This document shows positions 8,929 through 17,257 of a stretch of DNA of 64,000 nucleotides, piece after piece (the stretch's first letter is position 1; each line of letters starts with the position of its first letter). Position numbers and translations under genes: made by a program. Origin of the DNA: a bacterium (lineage in GTDB: Bacteria > Bacillota > Bacilli > Lactobacillales > Streptococcaceae). The notes under the pieces were generated by a model, which was given only the letters and a program-made list of their open reading frames with translations, ran no database searches and was not told the DNA's origin. The DNA is taken from the NCBI GenBank assembly GCA_905221065.1, contig CAJNBS010000002.1:1-64000 (forward strand). Reading direction: 5' to 3'.

Positions 8929-10137
8929 ATGGATACAAAAAAAGCGATCGTTTTAGGAGCAGATAATAATTATCGTGACAAGTTGGAAACGACTATTAAA
9001 TCTATTTGTTATCATAATAAAGATTTGAAATTTTATATTTTTAACGAAGATATTCCCAAAGAGTGGTTCTGTCTCATGGAAAAGAAATTGGGGAAAATAA
9101 ACTGTGAAATTTTAAATATAAGGATTGATGCAGAAAAAGTAAAACACTTTTCTACTCCTGATAAGCATATTAGATATATGACCTATTTTCGCTATTTTAT
9201 TCCTGAAATTGTAGAGGAAAGTAGGGCTCTATACTTAGATTGTGATATGATTGTTCACAAATCCTTGGATATGTTATTTGAAATGTCTTTTGATGAAAAT
9301 TATATTCTAGCTGTTAGGGACTCATGGGATGTAAATTCTTTCAATGCGGGAATGATGGTTGTTAATGTTGATAAATGGGTGTCAGAAAATATTTGTCAGC
9401 AATTGCTAGATTTAACTCATGAAAAACACCAAGAAGTATATGGAGATCAAGGGGTTTTAAATTTATTATTTAAAGATAAATGGAAAGAGTTAACTCCCTA
9501 TTTTGATTTTATGGTTGGGCTAGATGCAGAAATTTTTTATGAAAAAAGACCAGATTGGTTTTTACAGAAATGGGATGTGTCATATGAGCCGGCTATTATC
9601 CATTTTGAAGGAATGCATAAACCATGGAATCATTCGATAAAAACAAGATATCGAGAATTGTGGTGGTTTTACAATGGTTTGGATTGGCAAACTATTTTGT
9701 TAGAAAAGGATACAAAACCGACATCGTTTAGTGATATTGCGATAGTTAGTTTATTTCATACAGCTATTTTTACAGATACGCAAGAGTTGGAACATATAGA
9801 ATATTTAGTAGAAAAACTTCCGAATGTCCATTTTCATATTTTTGCTCATAGTTATTTTGGATCGAGAGTATTAAATTTAGAAGTTTTTAAGAACGTATCA
9901 CTTTATCCTAATTATACTTCGTATCAATCTCAAGAAATTCTGAGTAAGTTAGATTTTTATTTAGATATTAATCATTATCAGGAAATAGATAACATTCTTT
10001 CAGTGGTTGAACAGTTATCAAAACCAATATTTGCGTTTGAAAATACTAGCCATGATGCGAATAATCGAAGCCATATATTTTCTTCGGCAGAGCCGGAGAA
10101 AATGGTAGAGTCTATTAGACAATTCTTAGGAGAATAG
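8929..10137 (+). CDS. GT8 glycosyltransferase with GtfB-like C-terminal module (GlyE-like)
   Basis: This 402-residue protein has a GT8 domain (residues 1-260) with KAIVLGADNNY, the metal-binding DCD near residue 103, FNAGMMV, and the C-terminal HFEGMHKPWN block. From about residue 267 it carries the GtfB-like module (LEHIEYLVEKLP, FYLDINHYQEID, KPIFAFENTSH). The layout and length match what I recall of the pneumococcal galactosyltransferase GlyE, so galactose is a reasonable guess for the donor, as inference only. It starts 9 nt after the acyltransferase gene and is followed 11 nt later by a broken GT2 gene, so all are likely co-transcribed. Confidence 0.82.
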   Translation: MDTKKAIVLGADNNYRDKLETTIKSICYHNKDLKFYIFNEDIPKEWFCLMEKKLGKINCEILNIRIDAEKVKHFSTPDKHIRYMTYFRYFIPEIVEESRALYLDCDMIVHKSLDMLFEMSFDENYILAVRDSWDVNSFNAGMMVVNVDKWVSENICQQLLDLTHEKHQEVYGDQGVLNLLFKDKWKELTPYFDFMVGLDAEIFYEKRPDWFLQKWDVSYEPAIIHFEGMHKPWNHSIKTRYRELWWFYNGLDWQTILLEKDTKPTSFSDIAIVSLFHTAIFTDTQELEHIEYLVEKLPNVHFHIFAHSYFGSRVLNLEVFKNVSLYPNYTSYQSQEILSKLDFYLDINHYQEIDNILSVVEQLSKPIFAFENTSHDANNRSHIFSSAEPEKMVESIRQFLGE

Positions 10138-10148
10138 TTGAATTACTT

Positions 10149-11026
10149 ATGAATGAATTAATTAGTATCATAGTCCCTATCTACAATGTTGAAAATTATT
10201 TGAGACAGTGCCTAGATAGTATTATGAGTCAGACTTATCAAAATTTCGAGTGTTTACTAATAAACGATGGATCGCCAGATAATTCTGTGGATATTTGTAG
10301 AGAGTATGTTGAGAAGGATTTTCGTTTCAAATATTTTGAAAAGGAAAATGGTGGGGTATCCTCTGCACGAAACCTGGGAATTGAACATTCTATTCTAAAG
10401 GAGAATATGTCACTTTTATTGATTCGGATGATTGGGTAGATTCTGATTATTTGGAAGTTTTATATACGACTCTTTTAGAAGAAGGAGCAGATATAACTGT
10501 TTCGACATATAAACAATTTAATATAAAAGATAATTGTTTCTACCTTCATGCTTTTCAAAGAGGATATGATAAAAAGACATTTACAGTTCAAGAATTGATT
10601 GATAATTTGCAGTTGTTGTCTTCTTTTGATCATTCTTACGTTTATCCTAGTAGTAAACTGGTTAGAAGAATACACCTGAAGACTATTCGTTTCAACGAAA
10701 ACCCCACCTTAGGTGAAGATATGGAATTTTGGTATAAACTATATCTAATTTCTGATAAAATTGTATATGTAAACAAAGATACTTACATTTATCGAACTAG
10801 TAACGATGAATACAAACACTTTGAATTAGAAAAAATTAGGAGTGATATTCAACATCGATTGAATTTTATTGCATTTTTAACTGCTAGAAAGTTGGAAGTT
10901 AGTTCGTATGTAGATGATTGTGTATTGTATCTTCACGATCTAGTCGACAAGATGAAATTAGAGGGATTGGAATTTACTCAAACTGCAAGATGGTTGCAAG
11001 AGGTACTATTTCTACTAGAAGGATAA
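10149..11026 (+). pseudogene. GT2 glycosyltransferase gene split by a 5-bp tandem duplication
   Basis: The first 83 codons encode a normal GT2 start (ISIIVPIYNVENYLRQ, NDGSPDNS). The frame is lost at 10387-10396, where ATTCT occurs twice in tandem, and stops at 10437-10439. Removing one copy restores EHSKGEYVTFIDSDDWVDS, the expected active-site block, and the frame then runs to 11026. The full product would be about 290 residues. As given, the first fragment lacks the DSDDW motif and the second lacks the nucleotide-binding start, so no active enzyme is expected. The lesion is so simple that it could revert by slippage. Confidence 0.9.
10387..10396 (+). repeat. Two tandem copies of ATTCT at the frameshift
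   Basis: ATTCT at 10387-10391 is repeated at 10392-10396. The extra copy moves the reading frame by five bases. One copy gives the normal GT2 sequence. Confidence 0.9.
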
Positions 11027-11126
11027 TACGTTAGTCTGTAGGTAAATAAAAAGTATTTGTAGATGATGAGAGGATTGTTTAAAATCAAGAACTAGGAAAA
11101 AAAGATATGATAGAAAGTGAAGAGAA

Positions 11127-13364
11127 ATGAAGCTACATATTACCAATCTATATGGAATGGCTAGAGAAAGTACAGCAACTATTGCTCAAAATGCTGTTCA
11201 AAAAATTGCCACTCAATTAGGATTTAGAGAGTTAGGGATTTATTTTTACCATGCCTCATCTGAAACTGTAGAAGAGAGAAGTAGAAGATTAGACGGGATT
11301 CTAGCAAGTGTTTCGATAGGAGATGTTGTTGTTTTTCAAACACCTACTTGGAATGGTCTAGAGTTTGAAAGAGAATTTTTAAGTAAGTTGAAACTTCTCA
11401 ATGTGAAAATCATAGTATTTGTCCATGATGTGATTCCCTTGATGTTTAAAGCAAATGAATTTTTGATGCAGGATTATATCAATCTTTACAACATGGCGGA
11501 TAGCATCATTTTACCATCAGAAGCTATGAAAGAGAAACTGCTTCAAAATGGCCTGAATGTTAAAAAAATTATTTTTCAAAGAATGTGGGATCATCCTCAT
11601 GATTTGGACTTACATGAACCTATATTTAAAAAAGAAATCTATTTTGCAGGAAATTTAAGCCGTTTCCCAGAATTAAAAAACTGGGAGGGGACAGTTCCGC
11701 TAACTGTATTTTCAAATGAAGAACAACTTTCTTTATCAAATCAAGTTCATATTGCGGGTTGGAAGACTGATGAAGAAATGCTCTTAGAGTTATCAAAAGG
11801 TGGATTTGGATTGGTTTGGACTACACATCAAAATGAGGAACAAAATATAGATTATTACAGTATGAATGTTTCTTATAAGTTGAGTACTTATTTAGCGGCA
11901 GGTATCCCTGTCATTATTCCTGCTACCTTGTCTAACTCAGACTTTATAGTAGAGCAAGGATTGGGCTTTGTAGTTGATAACTTAGAGGAAGCAAGCCATT
12001 TGGTGGAACAACTATCAGAAGAAGCCTATCTTCAAATGTGTAGTAGAGTACGTTATTTTTCCTTTTTACTAAGTCAAGGTTTTTATGCAAAACAGTTCTT
12101 ATTGCAAGCAGTTTTTGAATTAGGAATTCGTAACAATCAAACATCACAAGGTATTCGACTATTGACAGTTACAAATAGTCAGGATTTGGAACAAATTGAA
12201 TACCTAGTAGAACAACTTCCTGAGTGTGATTTTAGCATTGCTGCTAGAACTCTTATGGGACCACGTTTGACAAATTTGGCTGAGAAAGAAAATGTCTATC
12301 TATATCCGGCCTCAGATTCAGAAAAGATTGACAAACTACTAGATAAGACGGATTTGTATTTGGATATCAACTATGGTGGGGAAGTAGATGGTGTATTTAA
12401 TGGTTTAGTAGAAAAAAATATTCCTAGTTTTGCCTTTTATAAAACACAAAATGGAGAAAAAGGACAGTATCTCTTTTCTATCAAAAACGTTGATGCTATG
12501 GTAGCTGCAATTAGGAATTATGCTGAAACAAAACAATTGCCCAATAAACCATTTGATTTTGAAGTGCAGACCATAGATGAAACGCTGGATTATATTCTGG
12601 AGCATCAATCTTCAATAGCTCGCTTTGGTGATGGCGAGGCTGCAATTATGTTAGGTCAATCTATTAATTATCAGAAATCTGATCCTAAACTTGCAGAAGA
12701 ATTGAAATTTATTTTTAATCAAGAAAGTAGTCCTACATTAGTCATTGGTTTACAAGAGGGGTTAAAAAATCGTTTCTCTTTTGTTCCAGATGCCTTGGCA
12801 TTTTGGAGACAATATTTAGAGGATTATGAGGAATTTTATCTAGAGTATTGTAAAAATTCTTGGTACGGTTCAACTTTTATTTCCAGACCTTATATTGATT
12901 TTTTAGATAAATCAAAAGCAAAATCTCAATTTGAAAAGTTGAAAAAACTATGGGAAGGAAGAGACATCCTTATCGTAGAAGGCTATGCTTCTAGATCTGG
13001 GGTAGGAAATGATTTATTTGATGGAGCTAATAGTATCAAGCGAATTATTTGTCCATCTCGACATGCCTATGATAAGAAAGATGAGATAATGGAAGAAATA
13101 CTGAACCATGCTGATGGACGTTTAGTTTTGTTAATGCTAGGTCCTACAGCTAAGGTTTTAGCCTATCAACTTGCAAATAAGGGTATGCAGGCAATTGATA
13201 TCGGACATGTCGATTCTGAGTATGAGTGGATGCAGATGGGGGCTGAAAATAAGGTTTTATTACACAACAAGCATACTGCAGAGTTTAATCTAGATACAGA
13301 AATAGAATTAGCAGATGATGAAGCATATTTGAGTCAGATTATTGTAGACTTGAGTGCAGAATAG
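11127..13364 (+). CDS. Three-domain glycosyltransferase: Gtf3-like + GtfB-like module + GT-D (DUF1792)
   Basis: Residues 1-335 resemble Gtf3, the enzyme that adds glucose to GlcNAc on serine-rich repeat proteins (ITNLYGMA, FIHDIIPLMF-like FVHDVIPLMF, NVSYKLSTYLAAGIPVI). Residues about 342-475 are the GtfB-like module (LEQIEYLVEQLP, LYLDINYGGEVD). Residues about 479-745 match the DUF1792/GT-D glucosyltransferase fold, with RFGDGE at 499-504 supplying its acidic DxE motif, and SRPYID and LMLGPTAKVLAYQL further on. Gtf3 is normally about 330 residues alone, so this is a fusion of two catalytic units around one module. It likely performs the second and a later sugar addition. An ATG with AGTGAAGAG upstream supports the start. 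Confidence 0.85.
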   Translation: MKLHITNLYGMARESTATIAQNAVQKIATQLGFRELGIYFYHASSETVEERSRRLDGILASVSIGDVVVFQTPTWNGLEFEREFLSKLKLLNVKIIVFVHDVIPLMFKANEFLMQDYINLYNMADSIILPSEAMKEKLLQNGLNVKKIIFQRMWDHPHDLDLHEPIFKKEIYFAGNLSRFPELKNWEGTVPLTVFSNEEQLSLSNQVHIAGWKTDEEMLLELSKGGFGLVWTTHQNEEQNIDYYSMNVSYKLSTYLAAGIPVIIPATLSNSDFIVEQGLGFVVDNLEEASHLVEQLSEEAYLQMCSRVRYFSFLLSQGFYAKQFLLQAVFELGIRNNQTSQGIRLLTVTNSQDLEQIEYLVEQLPECDFSIAARTLMGPRLTNLAEKENVYLYPASDSEKIDKLLDKTDLYLDINYGGEVDGVFNGLVEKNIPSFAFYKTQNGEKGQYLFSIKNVDAMVAAIRNYAETKQLPNKPFDFEVQTIDETLDYILEHQSSIARFGDGEAAIMLGQSINYQKSDPKLAEELKFIFNQESSPTLVIGLQEGLKNRFSFVPDALAFWRQYLEDYEEFYLEYCKNSWYGSTFISRPYIDFLDKSKAKSQFEKLKKLWEGRDILIVEGYASRSGVGNDLFDGANSIKRIICPSRHAYDKKDEIMEEILNHADGRLVLLMLGPTAKVLAYQLANKGMQAIDIGHVDSEYEWMQMGAENKVLLHNKHTAEFNLDTEIELADDEAYLSQIIVDLSAE

Positions 13365-13391
13365 TATTAATCATGGGATTTCGGAGGAGAA

Positions 13392-15434
13392 ATGACATCA
13401 GATAGAATTGCAATCGTTTTGATTGCTGATCAAGCTTATACAGAACAATTGACTGTGACCATGAAATCCATCATGTATCACAATAAATCAGTCGATTTTT
13501 ATATCATCAATCAAGGTATTATGCCAGACTGGTTTAGAAAAATGAGACGTATAGTGAGAAATTTGGGAGGGGAACTTTACAATATTCCCTTTGATATGGG
13601 ATTGATTTCAGCTGAGTGGAGAACACAAAATCACATTAGTCCGATTGCCTATGCTAAGTATTTTATTCCTCGCCTTATTGATAGGGAGAGAGTGCTTTAT
13701 CTAGATACAGATGTTATTGTTAATGGCAGTTTAACCTCTTTTTTCTTAACAGATTTAAAAGGCTTTCCAGTAGCAGCTGTACGTGATGTGGATGGTAGTT
13801 TTAATACCGGTGTCATGCTTATTGATAATCTACAATGGAAGGATTTATCTGTTTCGGATAAATGTTTAGAGTTATCTGAAGGTGAGAAAAGTAAACATTT
13901 TAACGGAGATCAAACGATATTGAACTCTGTTTTTCAGGATAATTGGTTGGAGTTGGATAAGCGATTTAATGTTCAGGTAGGTTATGATTTGGTTGCTTTT
14001 TATAATCATTGGACAGAACATTTTAATCTAGAGGATGAACCACTTGTGATTCATTATACAACTAATAGAAAACCATGGAATAGTTCAGTTTCTTATAGAT
14101 TTCGCGAAAAATGGTGGGAATTTTATAATTTAGAGCTTTCTCAACTATTAGCCCATCATCTAGGTGAATTTTCTTTACAAAAAGAAAAGCAAGGATTAGA
14201 TTTCTTTACATTAACATCAACAGAACGATTTGAGGGAATTGAACATTTAGCAAATATCTTTCCAGAACATCGTTTTCATATAGCTGCCTATACGGAGTTC
14301 GGATCTCGGTTAAGCGCATTGGGCCAAAGAGATAATATTTATTTACATCCTGAGTGTATCTCTGCTAGTCTTGATCAATTATTAGAAAATATGGACGCTT
14401 ATCTCAATATCAACTATGGAGATATAAATGAGATAATTTTGGAAAGAATGAGTGAAATGAATAAACCTATTTTTTCATTTTATGCAACTCATAAAGGAAA
14501 TGTGCCTCAATATCTTTTCCTGAGACAGGATCAGAGAAAAATGGATGATGCTATTAGTTTGTTCTCCGAAATTGGGGCAGCTAGATTTAATCAAGAATTT
14601 AAACAAGAAGAATTATTTGATATTTCGGTCATGTCTATAGATGAAACCTTGGATGAACTTTTGAAAACGGAGAAATCGCTCATTCGTTTTGGTGACGGAG
14701 AGTTTAATATTATGAATGGCTACAGCATCGCTTTTCAAGAATATAACGAAGAGTTAGCGAGAGGTATGAAAGAAATCTTACTGACAGCAAATCAAGAAGA
14801 ATTGCTACTTTGTATGCCAGAAGTATTTAAAGCTTTCAAGGGAGAATTTCCCCTAGATTATAATTCGGAAACTTTTTGGAAAAAAGAATTAGATCGCTAC
14901 GCAGACTTTTTTAAAGAGTATTGTCAATCTAAAACATATGGTTCAGCCTTTATTTCTAGACCGTATATCTATAGTAAAGATCGGACTCGTGCTTTTGATC
15001 AATTTGAAAAAATGAAACAATTGTTCGAAGGGGAAGACCTACTAATTGTAGAAGGAACGACTTCACGGTCAGGTGTTGGGAATGATTTGTTTGATAAAGC
15101 AAATTCAATTAAGCGTATTATTTGTCCCTCTCATAATGCTTTTTCTAAAATCAAGGAAATTAGAGAAAAGATCTTAGAGCATTCAGAAGGACGATTGATT
15201 TTATTGATGTTGGGGCCAACTGCTAAGGTACTAGCTTACCAATTAACTCAACAAGGATATCGTGCTTTAGATCTTGGTCATATTGATTCAGAGTATGAAT
15301 GGATGCAAATGAAGGCTGAAACAAAGGTTCAATTAAAACATAAACATACTGCTGAATTTAATTTTGACCAGGGAATTGAATTTGTAGAGGATGAAGACTA
15401 TAATAGTCAAATTGTTGTAGATTTGTCTAAGTAG
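13392..15434 (+). CDS. Three-domain glycosyltransferase: GT8 + GtfB-like module + GT-D (GlyD-like)
   Basis: Residues 1-260 form a GT8 domain with D105-T-D107 and the HYTTNRKPWN block. Residues about 272-410 are the GtfB-like module in a more diverged form (FEGIEHLANIFPEH, AYLNINYGDINE, KPIFSFYATH). Residues about 412-680 are a GT-D/DUF1792 domain with RFGDGE at 432-437, SRPYIY and LMLGPTAKVLAYQL. GlyD of the pneumococcal pathway, as I recall, also joins GT8 to DUF1792. The C-terminal 400 residues are clearly paralogous to those of the preceding gene, while the N-terminal catalytic domains are unrelated, so domain swapping built the pair. A GGAGGAG ribosome site lies directly upstream. Confidence 0.85.
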   Translation: MTSDRIAIVLIADQAYTEQLTVTMKSIMYHNKSVDFYIINQGIMPDWFRKMRRIVRNLGGELYNIPFDMGLISAEWRTQNHISPIAYAKYFIPRLIDRERVLYLDTDVIVNGSLTSFFLTDLKGFPVAAVRDVDGSFNTGVMLIDNLQWKDLSVSDKCLELSEGEKSKHFNGDQTILNSVFQDNWLELDKRFNVQVGYDLVAFYNHWTEHFNLEDEPLVIHYTTNRKPWNSSVSYRFREKWWEFYNLELSQLLAHHLGEFSLQKEKQGLDFFTLTSTERFEGIEHLANIFPEHRFHIAAYTEFGSRLSALGQRDNIYLHPECISASLDQLLENMDAYLNINYGDINEIILERMSEMNKPIFSFYATHKGNVPQYLFLRQDQRKMDDAISLFSEIGAARFNQEFKQEELFDISVMSIDETLDELLKTEKSLIRFGDGEFNIMNGYSIAFQEYNEELARGMKEILLTANQEELLLCMPEVFKAFKGEFPLDYNSETFWKKELDRYADFFKEYCQSKTYGSAFISRPYIYSKDRTRAFDQFEKMKQLFEGEDLLIVEGTTSRSGVGNDLFDKANSIKRIICPSHNAFSKIKEIREKILEHSEGRLILLMLGPTAKVLAYQLTQQGYRALDLGHIDSEYEWMQMKAETKVQLKHKHTAEFNFDQGIEFVEDEDYNSQIVVDLSK

Positions 15435-15448
15435 AAAGGTGTAAATAT

Positions 15449-16354
15449 ATGGATTTTCCATTAATATCAATTGTTATCCCTGTCTACAATGTTGAAGCTT
15501 ATATAGAACATTGTATTCATAATATTTTATCGCAGACCTATAGGAATTTAGAAGTTATTATTGTGAATGATGGTAGTCCAGATGACAGTATAAAGATTGC
15601 AAAAGAGTTAACAAAAGATGATCCGCGTTTTATCTATATTGATAAGGAAAATGGTGGACAGTCGGATGCACGTAATGTGGGTTTGGATTGTGCTAGTGGA
15701 GATTATATCTTTTTCTGTGATCCAGATGACTTTATGTTCAAAAAAACTATCGAAAACTTGTACTATTCAAGTGCTTTGACAAACGCCGATATTGTTGTAG
15801 GGTCATTTTGTCGATTTGATGAGGGGATGTTTTATTTTTATCCATTCCCAAAAGAAGAACTATTGCATCCAGTGAGCTCTAAGGAAGCCATTATGGGAAT
15901 GGATGATAAGGAAGATTATACTCTTCTTCGTTATTCGGCTGTATGGGGTAAGTTATTTAAAAAGAATTTGTTTGAGACCATTCGTTTTCCTAAAGGAAAA
16001 TATGCAGAAGATCAATTTATCATGTGGAAATTATATCTTGCAAGTAAAGTGATTGTTCGTTATCAGTCAGATGTCTATGCCTATAGAGTGAATTACAAGG
16101 GATTGACGCAAAACTATAGTCTATCTCACTTGGATTTTATTGAGGCGATTGAGGAGCGTATTCATACCTTAATGGAGATGCCAGAATTAGATTATCCTAT
16201 GGAATTGGCACTTAATCAGTATAAATTTGCTATGAAGAGAAATCTTTCTATGTTGGAAGGGAAAGGTTTTATTAAAGAAGAAGCAGAATTACGAGAAAAA
16301 GTGGAATATGCTGATAAAGGGGAGTACCTATTTTTAAAAAATATTAGAGAGTAA
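15449..16354 (+). CDS. GT2 family glycosyltransferase
   Basis: This 301-residue protein begins LISIVIPVYNVEAYIEH and has NDGSPDDS and CDPDDF (instead of DSDDW) at about residue 92. The altered DxD block may change metal or donor handling but keeps the acidic residues. The C-terminal half resembles the first GT2 half of the tandem enzyme at 17258-19036 (KLFKKNLFETIRFPKGKYAEDQF against KLFKRTLFKELRFPLGQYAENQF, both shortened here for reading), so these two are close paralogues. AGAAAGGTG precedes the ATG. It lies 14 nt after the GlyD-like gene, in the same operon. Confidence 0.83.
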   Translation: MDFPLISIVIPVYNVEAYIEHCIHNILSQTYRNLEVIIVNDGSPDDSIKIAKELTKDDPRFIYIDKENGGQSDARNVGLDCASGDYIFFCDPDDFMFKKTIENLYYSSALTNADIVVGSFCRFDEGMFYFYPFPKEELLHPVSSKEAIMGMDDKEDYTLLRYSAVWGKLFKKNLFETIRFPKGKYAEDQFIMWKLYLASKVIVRYQSDVYAYRVNYKGLTQNYSLSHLDFIEAIEERIHTLMEMPELDYPMELALNQYKFAMKRNLSMLEGKGFIKEEAELREKVEYADKGEYLFLKNIRE

Positions 16355-16357
16355 GAT

Positions 16358-17239
16358 ATGGAAAATCAATTAATTAGTGTTATTGTACCAATATATAATG
16401 TTGAAAACTATCTTCGACAATGTTTAGATAGCATTCTAGAGCAGACATTTCATAATATAGAGATTCTTCTTGTGAATGACGGTTCTACTGATGGTTCAGG
16501 CCAGATTTGTCAAGAGTATTTAGAAAAAGATTCTCGTATTCGATACTTTGAAAAGGGAAATGGGGGATTATCTGATGCTCGTAATTACGGTATAGAACGT
16601 GCTCGGGGGGAATATATAACTTTTATTGATTCGGATGATTGGGTGACTAATACTTATATTGAAGAACTATATAGTAAACTTCAACAATATAATGCAGATA
16701 TTTCTATAAGTAACTATTTTTGTTTTCAGGAAAGTAATGCAACATTTTATAAACATGTTTTTGAACCGTGGGAAAAGGAATATGATAGTAAGTATCTATT
16801 AGAACATTATTTTGATATTCAAGGCGGAGATTTTTTCTTATCCACAGCTTGGGGAAAATTGTATAAAAGATATTTATTTGAGCACTTGCGTTTCGCAAAA
16901 GGGATGACGTCAGAGGATGCAGCTTTGACTTATAAAGTTTATGACCTTGCAGATAAGATTGTGTATTTTCATAAAGATAGTTATTGTTATAGACAACGTA
17001 AAGGCAGTATTTCAAATTGTCCAACAATTAATAGTATTGAGGATTCGATTAGATTGAGTTTAGAAAGAATTGTTTTGTTATCGTTAAAAGGATATGAAAC
17101 TTCTAGCTATTTAAAACATTTTCAAGAATTATTGGAATTAAATGAGTATAATATGCGAGCTGCTTGGGGGATGGCGGATACAGAAACGTATAGACGAATT
17201 AAAGAAAACCTGACAATGATTTCTTCAAAGAAAAAATAG
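16358..17239 (+). CDS. GT2 family glycosyltransferase
   Basis: This 293-residue enzyme has the full GT2 set: LISVIVPIYNVENYLRQ, NDGSTDGS and DSDDW near residue 93, then the C-terminal helical region with a tyrosine- and arginine-rich YCYRQRKGS block. Its N-terminus is almost the same as in the broken GT2 gene at 10149 and in the second half of the tandem enzyme at 17258. It starts 3 nt after the preceding stop, indicating coupled translation. It probably adds one sugar to the adhesin glycan; the donor is unknown. Confidence 0.83.
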   Translation: MENQLISVIVPIYNVENYLRQCLDSILEQTFHNIEILLVNDGSTDGSGQICQEYLEKDSRIRYFEKGNGGLSDARNYGIERARGEYITFIDSDDWVTNTYIEELYSKLQQYNADISISNYFCFQESNATFYKHVFEPWEKEYDSKYLLEHYFDIQGGDFFLSTAWGKLYKRYLFEHLRFAKGMTSEDAALTYKVYDLADKIVYFHKDSYCYRQRKGSISNCPTINSIEDSIRLSLERIVLLSLKGYETSSYLKHFQELLELNEYNMRAAWGMADTETYRRIKENLTMISSKKK

Positions 17240-17257
17240 AAAACGAAAGGATATAGG

